Source: Osmia lignaria lignaria
Taxonomy: Eukaryota > Arthropoda > Insecta > Hymenoptera > Megachilidae
Direction: 5' to 3'
Assembly (NCBI RefSeq): GCF_051020975.1
Contig: NC_135043.1
Coordinates: 6,138,001 to 6,202,000 of the forward strand
DNA length: 64,000 nucleotides
The position numbers were made by a program, and so were the translations under genes. The notes under the pieces were generated by a model. The model was not told the DNA's origin, did no database searches, and worked only from the letters and a program-made list of their open reading frames with translations. Shown here one piece after another: positions 36,901-49,860 of this stretch; position 1 is the stretch's first letter, and every line of letters begins with the position of its first letter.

Positions 36901-39900
36901 ACTTTAATTTTCTCTGCTTTCCTATTATCCTTTAGATAAAATTCTTGAACCGCATAAGATTTTCTATAAATTTATTAGAAAAGAAAAATAGTATCGAATT
37001 TAAATATTTCACCGCTCTGATATTCTGTTTACGTATCCATTACCGCAATATCTGGCACACGAATCGGAATTATTCTTGGGAAAAAAGAAGTGTTACGCGA
37101 GTTTGGGCAATCGTTGCACCGATAGTATCTTGGGAATAAGCTTTCTCGCTCTTTTTACGCTTCTATTTCTTCGTTGCAATTCAGGTATCAAAAGAAACAA
37201 CCGGTATGCTTGAAAACGAACACTCGCTGAGCTTTCTACGGAGTTCAATTCACTGTTGTTTGTGCAACTGGCTATATCGAGTTGCATTCCGTTGTTCAAT
37301 TACCGTCGAGGTTTATTTATCGATGAGAATTTCTTTAACACTTTGACTACTACAAAAACACCGTGCACCTTTATATGTAGTGTTAAACGACGATTTCATT
37401 ATTCAATTGAAACTTTTTGAAAATAAAAAAAGAAATTTGTTTTCTATTTTTTCGCGGTGCTCGAGGAATTTACAATGTCTATTCCATGAACCGGTGAACA
37501 GGGAATAACGAAGCCGCAGGTGACTTCTTTTTTTCTCTGAAGCTTTTACGAATCGACCGCGTAACGTCTAGGTAAAAACACCCTTGTTCCTCGCAAGTAT
37601 ACGTTAACAACATACACAGAGGTCCAGCGGGAGTAGTAAATAGAACAACAGGTCTGTCGAGTGCGCTCATCTGACTCCCACGCACTGGACTAACCATAAC
37701 GCGAACAGGTGCATTGTACGCGTTTCGTCTGCGTCGGGGTGCAGCGGCGTCGAGAGCTACCAGAGACCCGGACAATGTGCTCTCATTAATGGTGTCGCGG
37801 TTCTTGTACTTTTCCATTTTTATACTCGTCGAAAAAGTCAACGTTCCATGTCTAGTCGTCGTTTATGACTAGACTGGGTCGAATCTAAAAACCTTGTTTC
37901 AAGGGCTCTGAATATTTATTTATTTATAAACAGATGGCGGAAGAAAATTCAAAATTGAAAAAATTCTGATAAAATTAAGATACTAAATCATCCCTAATGG
38001 TGTTCGTCTAGATGCGTCAGTGCATCCGGAAACACGTAACGTGTCCCGACAAACGGTTTTCCGATAATCTTGCCGACGCTGTACAAGCTTCAATGGCATC
38101 CCATAACCCTGTGTAAACGGCTGATGCACGGTTATTTCAATAGAGGCGAATGTACGTGTGCGGAGAACGATGAACAGGCAAAAAGAGACCAGTCAACGGG
38201 AGCATTTTGAACCGAAACGATCCCCTGTCGAAACTCGACGCGTTCACCTTTTGCACAAGACAGATTCGAATGCCTTCCCGACACCATTTATAACCTCGAT
38301 CCATTTTTCTATCTTTTAGACAGATCCATGGATACGTGGCTGCATGGGCCACGTGTGCACACCTTTATGTTGTAAATGTTTTCGAATGACGAAACTGTTC
38401 GCTTTCGAAGAAATGAATAGCGAATGGATGAATAGGAATGGAAGAGTTCGAAAGTGCAGTGGGAAATTTTGTATCAATGGGAATACTAATACATAAAATT
38501 TCATTTTCCCAACTTTTCGATTTCCCAATTTTCCTATTTTAAATTTCCCAATTTTGTATGTCCCATTTTTCTTTTTTACCAACTTTTCAATAAACTTCTA
38601 CACCCATTTCTCTAAATTCCGAAATACGCGAAACTTCTACACGTCAACCATAGCAATCTCCTATAATCTACCAGGCAAACAAAATTCTATTTTTCCTGGA
38701 AAATACTCGACGACATTTTCCACAAACACATCGAAGCGGCAGATTTCTCGATCAGAACAGTTTCCGGCAAAACTCGGTTATACTTATTTCCGAGCTGTTG
38801 AGTTCGCTGGAAGGCTGGAACGAAGTTTCTCGTTTCGACACGATGCGGCGACATTCTTCGTCTTCGATAGAGAACGGACACGAGGTTTCTATCAAAGATC
38901 GCTACGACGCTCCACGAAGCATAACTACTTCCGATAAGTTGCAAGGAGACCCCGGAAGAGCATCGAGGCGGACATCGAAACGTTAGCCCGCGCAAAATGG
39001 TTCGCGCAAGCTCGATGCGGTTCACGGGCGAACAATCTTCTATGGAAGTTTGCTTTTGCCCCCTTTGATTCGTTTCCACAACCTTGCTGGGAATCTGTCT
39101 TCCGGTTCTCTCAAAGCGGATGCCGCGAATCGACGGCATTTTTATTTTTCCAACGATCCACGATTAATTAAGCTCCATTTAAGATTAATTTTTTAACCGA
39201 TAATTAAAACAAAAATATTTGGAAATCTTAATGTTAATTATTGAACTCTTTACCTATGAATTTTATTGGAACAATATTGGTTCAGTATTATTAATTCCAA
39301 ACCATAAATTATACCATACCAAATATTTGATATTGATACTTAATGAGATTATTGATCTATATAATAAAACTATTGACTTTCAATATAAAATTAAACAACA
39401 AATTTTTTTATTTTTAAAAATGATCGAAATAGGTAAATCGACCTTTAATTTTCTAAACCCATATTGATCTTTTTTACTTTCATTGCTACAGCTCCACTAC
39501 AAATTCTTACAAAATACCACTGATCATTTGCTATTTTGCCAAAGTATTGATATCTACTTGATAGCAGGCCAAATTGAACTCCGCTTTCTAGAGGCGTGAT
39601 AAATGAAAAAAAAAGAATGTAATGCGAAAGAAATCGTTCGCGTGCGAAATTGAACGTCGGATCGAGCGTTTATCGCGGTCAAACGGACCCTTAGGTCTCT
39701 TTTTGCTCTATAGCCTGGAGGCAACGAGTGATCTTGATAAAAACGCGACAAAATTCGCTGTTCATGCAAATACCGTGCTACGTTTCTTAGGTCAAAGAAA
39801 CAGACGTGTAAAAAAAATAATTTTCTTGTAACCACAGAATCGCAAATTTTCAGTTACTTAAATGTACTTACTGGTCTTGAAAATATATATCTAATACAAG

Positions 39901-40081
39901 AACTAGAATAAGGACAGTCTAAAATATTTTTCTTCCACACAAACAATATTAGAATGGTAATATCTTTGATCTTTCGTGAATTTTACTGCGGAGGGATTGA
40001 AATATTACCACAAATATGTCGATAAGTAAATTTCTCCTCGGTGAGATCAAGGAAACAATAAGACTTTTGAGAGAAACTTAC

Positions 40082-40198
40082 CAGCGCAGCTGTATCCATT
40101 TTTATGAAGAATATAGCCGTCTTTGCAATCACATTCGTACATTCCGTCATGAAGTTCGTAGCAGAGCTGCTCGCATGGAGACCCGTGGCCGCATCTTC
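40082..40198 (-). CDS. Pikachurin/EGFLAM-like gene, EGF-like domain exon (first exon recognised here)
   Basis: Seen: a 117-nt exon flanked on the minus strand by a TTTCAG acceptor and a GTAAGT donor. It enters and leaves in phase 1, the usual arrangement of an exon carrying one EGF module. It encodes 38 full codons with six cysteines in EGF order: RC, SPC, QLC, then YECDC, and a final SC after GYILHKNG. Family knowledge: this spacing, with C-x-C followed by a Gly-Tyr turn, is typical of extracellular EGF-like domains of the LRP/cEGF type. They act in the matrix or on the cell surface and fold with three disulfides. The trailing G completes a Glu codon with the next exon at 28404. No start codon or signal peptide is present, so at least one exon lies upstream. 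Inference: it belongs to the same gene as the downstream laminin G exons, because strand and phase agree; the 11.7-kb intron between them makes this likely rather than certain. Confidence 0.82.
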
Positions 40199-40654
40199 CT
40201 GAAATACAAAGAATCATATTTTCAGACGAAAGAAACAAACTCCAATAAAATATATTTCAAGTTTCCGGGGTATTGATAAACTATCGGAACTATACTTTCA
40301 AGGGTGAAAACAAATGATCTGCGAAGTTGAAAATAGAATATCCTCACAAAAAATTTCAATTGGTAGAAGAAATATGTTTTCTTTACTTAGAAAAAATAAA
40401 TCTATCAATAATTATTGTATAGTACATATTAATTTATCCTGAATTTATCTGAATATTAATATCTTCAAAATTATTCATAATGCTCGGTACAATGTATAAG
40501 ATTTCATCCTATCAACAAGTTCTCAAAATTTTCAGCTTGTTCTCAGATACTCTACATAAGTTAGGAGTTGAATGAACATTACGGCCGACGACGATAAATT
40601 TTCCCGATTTCTAAACGTGTCCTCGCGAATCACCAAGAGAACGGTTCATTTATC

Positions 40655-40764
40655 CGTTGAATTATTCCACGGTTCTCGTCAGAACGCTGGCTCAGCGTCG
40701 TCGCTTTCGCGCTTTAAGGATTTCCAACCGGTCGATCGCGACCAGCTCGACGGAATAATTCACG
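40655..40764. repeat. Cloverleaf-like nested inverted repeats upstream of the EGF exon
   Basis: The outer stem TGAATTATTCC (40658-40668) pairs with GGAATAATTCA (40752-40762), plus CG/CG past one bulged base. Inside are ACGCTG/CAGCGT (40684-40698) and GGTCG/CGACC (40730-40743). It lies about 450 bp 5' of the first EGF exon on the gene's strand. Confidence 0.75.
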
Positions 40765-43700
40765 TCTAACCGCGAACTTCCTGCAGGATTACAATTTCCT
40801 GGTCGCCGTAACGGCACGCTCTATATCCGCTTACCCTTCGATCGTTCGAGCCTGATTGCCTCCGACAGTTTCCAACGGCGACACTGGCCGTCTTACAGAC
40901 CATTTCCTTCTACAGGTATGTACACACCACACGTACCAGCTGAAATTTTCCACCACTAAACAACAGGATTAACCCGATAATCGCTAATAATGGATCGCGA
41001 AGCTTTGTCAATTTTCTATTCTGAGAAGATCAATGGAAGAATAACAGAGAAGTTTCTTTTAATCCTTACATGGACATCTGGATCTAAATGTACCCATGGT
41101 TCATGATTTTTTTTTCAAACTCATTTGTTAATTTGTGATACTATTTTAAACGTCTTGTAAACACCTGAACAGCTCCATCAAAATCAACCCTTCAGGTACA
41201 TCCTTTATGAAATTATCCCTTGGGATACCCAGATTAACCTTTTCCAGTGAACGGTTTAAATTAATTATTCAAACTTTTCGACCTATTCCCTGCTGATGAT
41301 TTTAATAATATTTTAAGGAACAGAAAGTAATTATCTAGCGACAATATAAATTCTAGAGATTATAAAGAATTTACTTTTGAATAGTAAAAAGTGGAACGAT
41401 GAAGTCTATTCGCTATCAGATTTCGTCTAATCTCGTCAAGGATTTAGGCATCCAAAACTCCAAATATTCTGTTTACACGTAGGAGCATTGTTTTCGCGGA
41501 TCAAGAAGGCTATGGAGGTCCAGGTGAAATTTATTCGAGAAATCCTAGCCACGCGAACCCCAGCATAAATTCACGGACCGAGGAAAAATGGATCATTCGC
41601 TAACTCCGCAAAGTCGGGTTACAACGTAGCCCATCTTGCAACCCCCGTGCGTTTTTATGGCTCGACGTTGGCATAACTTTGGTCCCGTGAAAGCCGTGCC
41701 GCGTCTTTCCTGCTCTTAAAGTAATAAATAATGATAAACCCCGGCGCGAGTCGCCTCCAACAGCTACCAACCTGGAACCTTCTCAAAACGAACGGATACG
41801 TTCACGCTGGTCTTACGCCGGTTATTTATGGCCCCCGTTAGGCGAAAGCCAGGGAATAATGTAACCTTCGTCTGGCAACGATTAAAATGTTATTAACACT
41901 TGGAACACTGATTGATGAACGACAATTTTCGGATGGATGAAAAAAAAGAAATTTGGAAATTTTTGGACACTTGTTGCACTTAAATTAGGCAAATTTTATG
42001 TTAATTAAATTATTTTATGAAGATTCTATTTAAAAGAAATTAAGTCTCTTATTTTTCAAAAAAAAAAAAGAAACAAGAAGTTTGAGATTTGAACTCACGA
42101 CCAGGCCAGTTTCGTTTCCTGCGAAATTGGGAATGAGTTGAAACTACAATATACAAACGGTCCTAATTCAAGTGCACGGTTTAGGTGTCACGAATCTGTT
42201 GATTAACCTACATATTAGACTAGTGACACGCATGTAAGCGTGCACAAAGCTGTTCCAGCTATGCTGTTTCACTCGTAATCAGACATCCTCGGCAGGAATC
42301 TGATTGATAGTGTCAGAAACAAGAACACGCATTAATCTCTCTGCTAACAGACACCTTACTCGTCTAATGACGATGATATATCTCTAATTAAGCATATCAC
42401 TTGGGATTCTCTCAAATCTCTTCATCAGATATTTCAAAATCTATCAATTCATACGAGACATGGGTTAAGTTTGTCAATAATTAATATCATTATTGATAGT
42501 CAGTATTACGAATTTAATTTGGTAAAATAATTAAAAAATTTCTTTTTAACCGATACTATGTAACTCATAGTAAATACAGATTATCTAGTCAAAAAGCATC
42601 CGGAAGATGAAAGAAGTAAATAGGGGTTGCAGGGTTCATTGACGATACAGAAAGCCAGCCGATCGTTGTCGGTGCTCCTTTACGATGGAACAAATTCACG
42701 TAGTGACCGGGCATCCGTAAATACGGGTTCCGATTTCCATCGGCGGGGTTTATCGCAACGCAGCGAGTCGTGCCGTAGGGTGAAAAGCCACCCTAACAAT
42801 AAGTCGACGATCTGTAGCTGCGGCAGTATCTAGATTGGCTGGCAATGGCTTCCCAGGGAAATCGTCTAAGGAACTTTATCTTTCTCTCTCTGTGTACAAC
42901 AGACAGAATATCTTTTTGACTTACGACAAATAAGTCGAATTTCCTGGATGGATAAAAGAGACGGATTATTGGTCGTCCAGACTTAAATGACAGATTCTGA
43001 AAACGAGGAAAGAGGATGAAAAGTATCACGGACCATTCCAAGGATTTTACGCGAGGAATACCTTCGAAAGGATTCGACCTCCTTCAACTGGGTTATCTTA
43101 CGTGCTCATCTCGAAATTGCATTGGTTCGAGGAAACGCAACGAGAGACAGAGAGACATTGAATTCGAGGGAACGTTGCCTCTTCGAACGATTCTGAAGGG
43201 GATGTTTCACTACTTTGTCCTACTTCTTACGATTTTCCTCCAGGGAGAAGATATTTTTGTACTTTAAAGTTAGTAGGGTAGCTTTTTTACTGGAAGATGA
43301 TTCTATTCGACTAAAAAGGTAGAAGTTGGGATCAAAATTTATGAGTTGAAACGCTTTGTTTTATAACTTGAGAAATAGAAGTGTTGTAAAGATGTCGATT
43401 CAATCTTTGTATGGTAGATTTTGAAATTTTATAGTGCATTCAAAATTGAGGTGGTAATAGAGAAAATAATTAGGCGATAATTACTAATGTATACCAAACT
43501 ACCAAAAGCTAACTTAATTTTAAAAATGTCATTCCTCGCAGACCATCAAAGGCAACCGCTTCTAATCGCTTTGAGGCAATCGTTCATTTCCCTGTCACAG
43601 ATTACGAGATCAACCAGCGGGAAAAATAAAATCGAACAGGGAAAATCTGATTCACCAAGGTACACCAACCAACCACTATGGTACGTTTCCGAGTTCGATG

Positions 43701-46700
43701 ACCTCTGGCCTACGTTTGTTCATTTCCCTCTACCAGTACATCTCATTCTCATCAGAAATCCTTTTGATTTATGACCACATATCAACAGATAGTATCTACA
43801 AATCGAACAAAAACTTGGTAAATCATCTCTATCCATCGATGAAACAAATATTTGTCTATCTTTCTACGTGTTCTCCCTTCAGAATCATTTATTTCCTTCA
43901 TCGTCATTTCTTGTCTATTCTAAGAAATTTTTTTACTAAATTCAGGTACAAATTTTTATATTTTTCGATTGAATTTTATTTTATTTTTGTTAGATTTTCA
44001 TTCACCATTCCAAAGTAAATGAACGCATTTTGAGAACCCCTGACACCCACCACCCGCACCGACAAGCTGGGGTGGGTTTCTATAGCAACGCGCTACGCTC
44101 GGACACGTCGTCCGACTCTCTGAAATGAGTAGCACATCGTTCGATTTGGAAATCGAAGCAGATCCGAAAACCAGTTCCTGGTCGTCGTTTAATCGCGTCG
44201 ATCGGTTCCTTTTTCGCGCAACCCAGTCTTTCCCAGTCTCTCCCACAATGATTCAGGAGGAAGGTACCATTAACAATGAAAATATCCTTCCTTGATTGAA
44301 AATTTACTCGAGACCTTCTATAAATTTGTATTCCAAAATTTTCAACAATTCAATGAGAAATTCAATGGACGGAATTCCCAAAGCTCAAAGTTCAATTACG
44401 GTTTAAAAAATTCATGGTTTTCGTTTGGAAGAGGTGGGTAAAGAGAATTATTGCCAATACAAATTACGTCGTTTCATAATAAATCAGACAGGAGGGTGTC
44501 GAATCCAGGTAGAAGGAAAGTTTCGAGTGATCAGGATAGAAGGAAGGGAAAATCTAGATAGAGGTTCGAAGTTAGACACTGAGGCTGTGCGATTCGAATC
44601 GTCACACACGCCAACTGCTGACATACAAAGCCACGGACCGGAATGTTTGTTTTAGAACCTCAGATCGTTAATCCTGGATCTCCAAAGGCGAGGCCGATTA
44701 ACGGCTCTCCGAATCAATGGATCCGTTCAGAGGATTTGTTCAGGAATCTGTGCGAACGTGCAAACGACGCGAAGTAACTCGTTTAAAACTGAATCATAAG
44801 ACAAGGCCAAGGAATTGAAATTTGTATTCCAAAATAAATGAAATAAGTTATATTAAATTCAAGAAAAATTTCAAATGACGCACCGGGTGAGTCATTGATT
44901 CCAAATGAAATAATTGTAGCATTGAGGTGTTAATTAAGAATGTATAAATATAATGAAATTTAATAAAATAAAATAATATTAAATTGTTGAACATTTGAAA
45001 TAATTATTAACAACTCTGAACAAACTAGTTTTTCAATTGTATGCAGCATATCAAGTACAAATCGTTGTCAATTTTTCGAATCTTGTCCAAACAGAGAACA
45101 GGATTCCACAAACAAGGGTTGAAAAATTTCCTATTTTTTCAAGATTCCCTCGTGTTTTATCATCAAACTAGCCTCTATTATTTCTCCTGCACGCATTATT
45201 CGCCGCGTTGTTCCCGATCGATTCCACGTCCCGACGGGTATTCCGCATGTGCAAAACACACGCACGTGCGTGCGTGCGCAAATTGCTGTACTGAGAATAC
45301 TGAACGCCGGAAATGTCTATGAAAAATGAGCAAGTCGTGAAAAATTCACGCTGAATCGAACGATTCTTCCCTGTTCGGCGACTAATAAACGCGAACCAGC
45401 TGTTGAACGCGACGTTATGAGACACAGACCACGATGGTTATGGTCAAGTTGATGGACATATGCATATTTCTTTAATATCTACGCCAAAAATATTCGTAAA
45501 TAAAAATAGAAATAAAATTTTATAGTAACTAAGGTATGGAATTTTTTAAAATTAAATTAAAATATTCACTAGCTTAATTTTTCATTTTGAAAATTCTAAT
45601 TTCCTGTGTATCTGAAGTACCATCATTGTATAGATAGAGAGAAACTGAACAGGAGCAACCAGACGACCTCTCAGCCCTTCAAAACATACCTTTCAAATCA
45701 AGCAAGGGCTTCGATCAGTCAATAGAAGGGTCGAATTCGATTCATGATGTTCAACAAGTGTTACTATCACCGATAACAATGAGGAGATGTCATTCATGGA
45801 CGAACCAGTCTCTGTTCCTTTAACGTTCAATTAAATGGTCCAATATAGACTAGAATTAACATGTTGACTTCCCAATATGTATTACTCTACATATATTATT
45901 AAAATAATAAAATATAATTTTTGTACAAAAATAAATATACTAGTACACTCAGATTCCTTTAATCAGTACTGAATTTAAAATAAGAAGCTTGCCTTTTCCT
46001 TAAAGTTCTATCGTGAAACCCTGTGGTAAACCCCTCCGTTCTTTTAAAATCTTTCAATTTTTAAAATAAAATTAGAAATAGCGTTCTTGCATCATCTACA
46101 TAAAAGACTAACTACGGGAACATGAATAAAAATCAATTAAATCCTTTTGAAAACATCCTCGATGTCAGGTAAACGAAATTTGACCATCTTCGGGTAAAGA
46201 TCACGCAGCAAGGGGGAAAGCGATTGGGACCTTTTCCGTTTGCACGGCTAATTAACCGTTTATTTTAATTACGAACCGAGTGGTGGTTCGAACCGTCGAG
46301 CCGAGGAGAGAAAGGCTGGAAAATCGTCGACGAAGCGAATCGGGACGGGTCGACGAACCGTGGAAGAATCGGGAAACCGCTCGCTCGGTGAAGCCGTTCG
46401 CGCGGAATCGTTGAAAGCGCGAAACTTTGCGGATTTGTGGCGAATTTGTCGTGAAAATGGTGGAACAGGGGTATAGACGGGTCAGCGATAGGCCACCAAC
46501 CTCCCCCGGTTGAAACGAATTAAAAGGGGTGAACAGGTGATTACCCTGATCATCACGGTTCAGTGTGTGACGTATTTGTTCTTTCCCTCCAAAAGAGGTT
46601 TATCAGGACAATAGGTACTCGTACAACGAGATTTATATAAACATTTTTTTTTTACAATTTTGGTGGTCCATGAAAGAGGACAAATATTTTTTCCAAGTGC

Positions 46701-48071
46701 ATCAATGCATTTGCAAAACAATTTCTTCTTACAAACGAGAAATCATTGAACAAGTATGTTAAAAAATAAATTATTCTGATAATTAGAAAGGATTTATACT
46801 TCAGAAAAGAACAAACATTTTCCTCAGACTATTATTTGCATTTGAAATAATTAATTACCGAAAGGATAAGCTAATTTCAACAAGGGGAGGATTATAAGCG
46901 TGGTAGATATAATTGAAAGGGTTTCTTGCCTCGGAACTTGTACAGACAGAAAGAAGTATCGAACAATAAGGAGAAAGTTATTTGATTAGTATAATCAATT
47001 GCATTTTTCTTATATTTTCTATTTCATAGCAACTTAATTAAGGAATTCCTTGAATTGCTATAATAAATTAGAGAGAGAGGTACCGGGTACCGAAGCCTCC
47101 TCCATATTTATTTTATAAAATTGAAAATGATTTTCAAAGGTACTTTCTCCATCGATAAAAGGTCATTTGCTTGTACAAACTCCAACTGAAGAATCACGGC
47201 GACTTCTTTAACTTCGATCCAATGAATGGAAACGATGGTCGTGTTTAAAGAAAATAAAGGAACAAACATTTTCCTTTCTCGTTATTTGCTTCCGGACGAA
47301 ATTCAAAAGAGGATGAGCCAATTAAGTTTTGAATGGAATCTTGTTCCCATTCGAATATAATTGTCCCGGAAGTATATCCGATCCTCGTTTTTTTTTAACA
47401 ACTTAGATAAGCTCAAAAGGGGAGCAAGATGCTTTTATTTACATTCTCTAGATAATTAAATAGTTCCTTAAAAATATATTATTGTTATCTGACGATACAT
47501 ATTTTACTGTATTCTGTTATCAAAATTCTATCATCTATGATCCAAATTTTAAAAATCGATGAATGACGAATTAACTCGTTACTGACTAATTTATTATTTT
47601 CAAAAAATTATTGAAAAAAAAGTGTCTAAAGTGAAGATAAACAGTAACAATGATCTCATATGACTGTTTGAAGTTAATGTCCAACAGGAAATGATTCAAA
47701 TATCACCGAACTGCTCATAATCGTTCACGCGACGAAGAGGAATGATTTATTGTCGCAACAAGTCGCATTAACGTGCTTTAATTGCGAAAAGGGCTTCGTT
47801 ATATCTGCGGTCTCGCGGCACTCGCTGAATATTACAGCAGGTTCAGGCTTGCCAGCTTTGGAATCGGGTCAACTGCGGTTTTCGTTGGAAAATCAGTCTA
47901 TCGTCATCCACCGTCACGCCCTACTTCGTCTCGTGAAAATGCGCATAACGTGAATACGTCGAATGAATCCTGTAACATTGGTATCCTTTTCCATACTATT
48001 ATCCTGCAGTTTGCAATGAAAATGCAGCAAATAATATTTATTTTACTATCTGAGGAAAGATGGGTTTCAGT

Positions 48072-48093
48072 CACGTATCAGGCACGTATCAGG
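48072..48093. repeat. 11-bp direct repeat, two copies
   Basis: CACGTATCAGG twice in direct succession, followed by CACC. Confidence 0.8.
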
Positions 48094-49808
48094 CACCCTC
48101 TCAAAAAGCAATAAATTAAAAGGGGGTGGTAGTGAGATCCGATGCTTAGATTTCTACGTGTCGTGAAAACACATTCCTACGCGTATCCCTTCGCTTCGAT
48201 TTATTGCCCGATAAAATTTTACCTATCCCCAGCCACGTGTAAATACGACTTGTTTCATTGGTATTCCTTTAATCTTCGCAGCGTTGCGACAAGCCGGCTC
48301 GATATCCCCTTTCGTATTGATTTTTCTTTGCATACGACACCAGTCTTGGGTAAATTTCATGAAACATTCATGATACAGTCTTCCAACATCTCGAGAAACA
48401 TTTTTCTGGTTTTCCTAGACAATCGTGATCGTAGAAACATTTTGGAAATTGAATATCGGAGGCGAGGAGAAAAAGATATAGAATAGAACTGTTATGGGGT
48501 AGATTGGAGCTTTTGTTAGATGATAACATTGTTGAAGGTGTGAAAGGACAGAGAACATTAGAAAATTAGAATTTGAAAATTTAGAAACCCCTGAATTTCA
48601 CAATAGAAAAATTATAAGAACTACAAATACTAATAATCTTCTGCATTTGCACAGCATTAGACAAGAAGAAATCCTTGAATGTAAACTGGAGAAATGTAAA
48701 GAGAAGGATTACAAGGGATCACCCATCTTCTCTGTACATGTTCATCCAATTTATAGAGTGACGTCGATCTATTTCCTCGATTTAAAAGACTTGACAGCGT
48801 TTTCGTCCACGTCCATACAAGTCCGACGAATGTCAGTGTGATTAATTGTAGACTGACCAACACCAGGCAAAGTAACCGACCGGCAGAGGCTTCTAAACCA
48901 ACTATCGATCCATGTTAAACAGACGACAGCCCACTGTCGTTGTACTTGCACTCGAGTACGAGCAGCCATTAAGGCTAGCAACTCTTTAGCCATTCTACTC
49001 TCTCTAAACTTTCGTCACGAAAGGCTTTTTCTTTTCTTTTCTTTCCCCTCTTTTGTTATACCGTGACTTGAGCTCCACGGCACACAACGAATTTGTTAAC
49101 CCATTATTATACTCTGTTAGAACTTTGAAATCAAGTAACAAAATTCCAAACAAATTGTTAAATAAATTGTTTCATTATTTAAAATTTATTTATGGATTTG
49201 GATAGGTTTAAAATTTACATGGACTTAATTAAAATTTTGTACAATTATACAAAATTCTAGAAATGATAATTCTGCAAAATCATATGGCGGAGATATGACC
49301 TATTCGGTGTTTAAACATTCTTGAAGAAACGAGAAGATTAAATGGTTTGAAGGGAAAGTTCAACAGGGAAGGTGTTAATGAAGATAATAGCCAAACACCA
49401 CATCTCATTCCGTTCTATTACCCTCTAAAATCCCATCCACACCCCTCGAAACGTTTTTGCCCCCCTTTTCACAAGTATCAGCCACCTGCAGAGAGCGACG
49501 AAAAGCTCGCAGTCCGATCGATTGAATAAGTTTAACCGGCTGTAAAGTAGCGTCTGTCGTTCGTTTTCCTTTTCATCGTGGCCGCGTTGAAACGGAAGTT
49601 GCCTGGAACTTGTTGCACCCACGTAGCGCGAGATTTTCTCCTACCTTTCGCGTTTCCATGAAAGGCGACACTGGCTGACGAATCATGGAGAGAACCGGAA
49701 ACAAGGGTTGCCTACATATTTTCAAAGAACAAAAGGGTTGGTTGGAAAGCAATTAAAATTGATTTTCCTTGCTGGGTTTGTAAGTTTCGAATGCTACTAT
49801 GGTATTGA

Positions 49809-49860
49809 TTAACCCTTTCGTTGCTAGGGTGAATATAGCCACCCATTGCCAAGGGGTTTA
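49809..49860. repeat. Hairpin built on the TTAACCCTTT motif
   Basis: TTAACCCTTT (49809-49818) faces AAGGGGTTTA (49851-49860) with 8 of 10 positions complementary; inside, GGGTG (49827-49831) pairs with CACCC (49840-49844). Confidence 0.65.

Larger units (their letters stand above)
28405..40081 (-). other. Intron of 11,677 bp between first EGF-like exon and acidic linker exon
   Basis: Phase 1 intron with a GTAAGT donor and a TTCCAG acceptor. It holds the compound inverted repeat at 28962-29025, an AAAT microsatellite at 29544-29579, degenerate 30-bp-family copies at 30081-30310, a transposon-end-like sequence at 30984-31010, nested inverted repeats at 33822-33915, and a TTTCCCAATTTT-rich stretch near 38495-38590. 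No other exon was recognised. Confidence 0.75.

Noticed and set aside
38687..39139. Minus-strand ATG open frame of 150 codons in the intron
   Set aside because: GC-richer intronic stretch, open in the opposite strand as well, no domain or splice evidence.
42075..42110. tRNA- or SINE-like B box (GTTCAAATC) on the minus strand followed by a T run
   Set aside because: The T-loop and T run look suggestive, but no A box, acceptor stem or cloverleaf could be found upstream.
44588..44602. GATTCGAATC resembling a tRNA T-loop
   Set aside because: It is a simple palindrome; no matching tRNA arms around it.
48657..48863. Apparent signal peptide MLVSLQLITLTFVGL on the minus strand
   Set aside because: The first codon is GTG, not ATG, so it is not a plausible eukaryotic start.
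48769..48993. Minus-strand ATG open frame (MAKELLALMAARTR...) considered as a first exon
   Set aside because: It has an ATG and some Leu/Trp-rich sequence, but no clear signal peptide and no strong donor in a usable phase 1 position before its stop.
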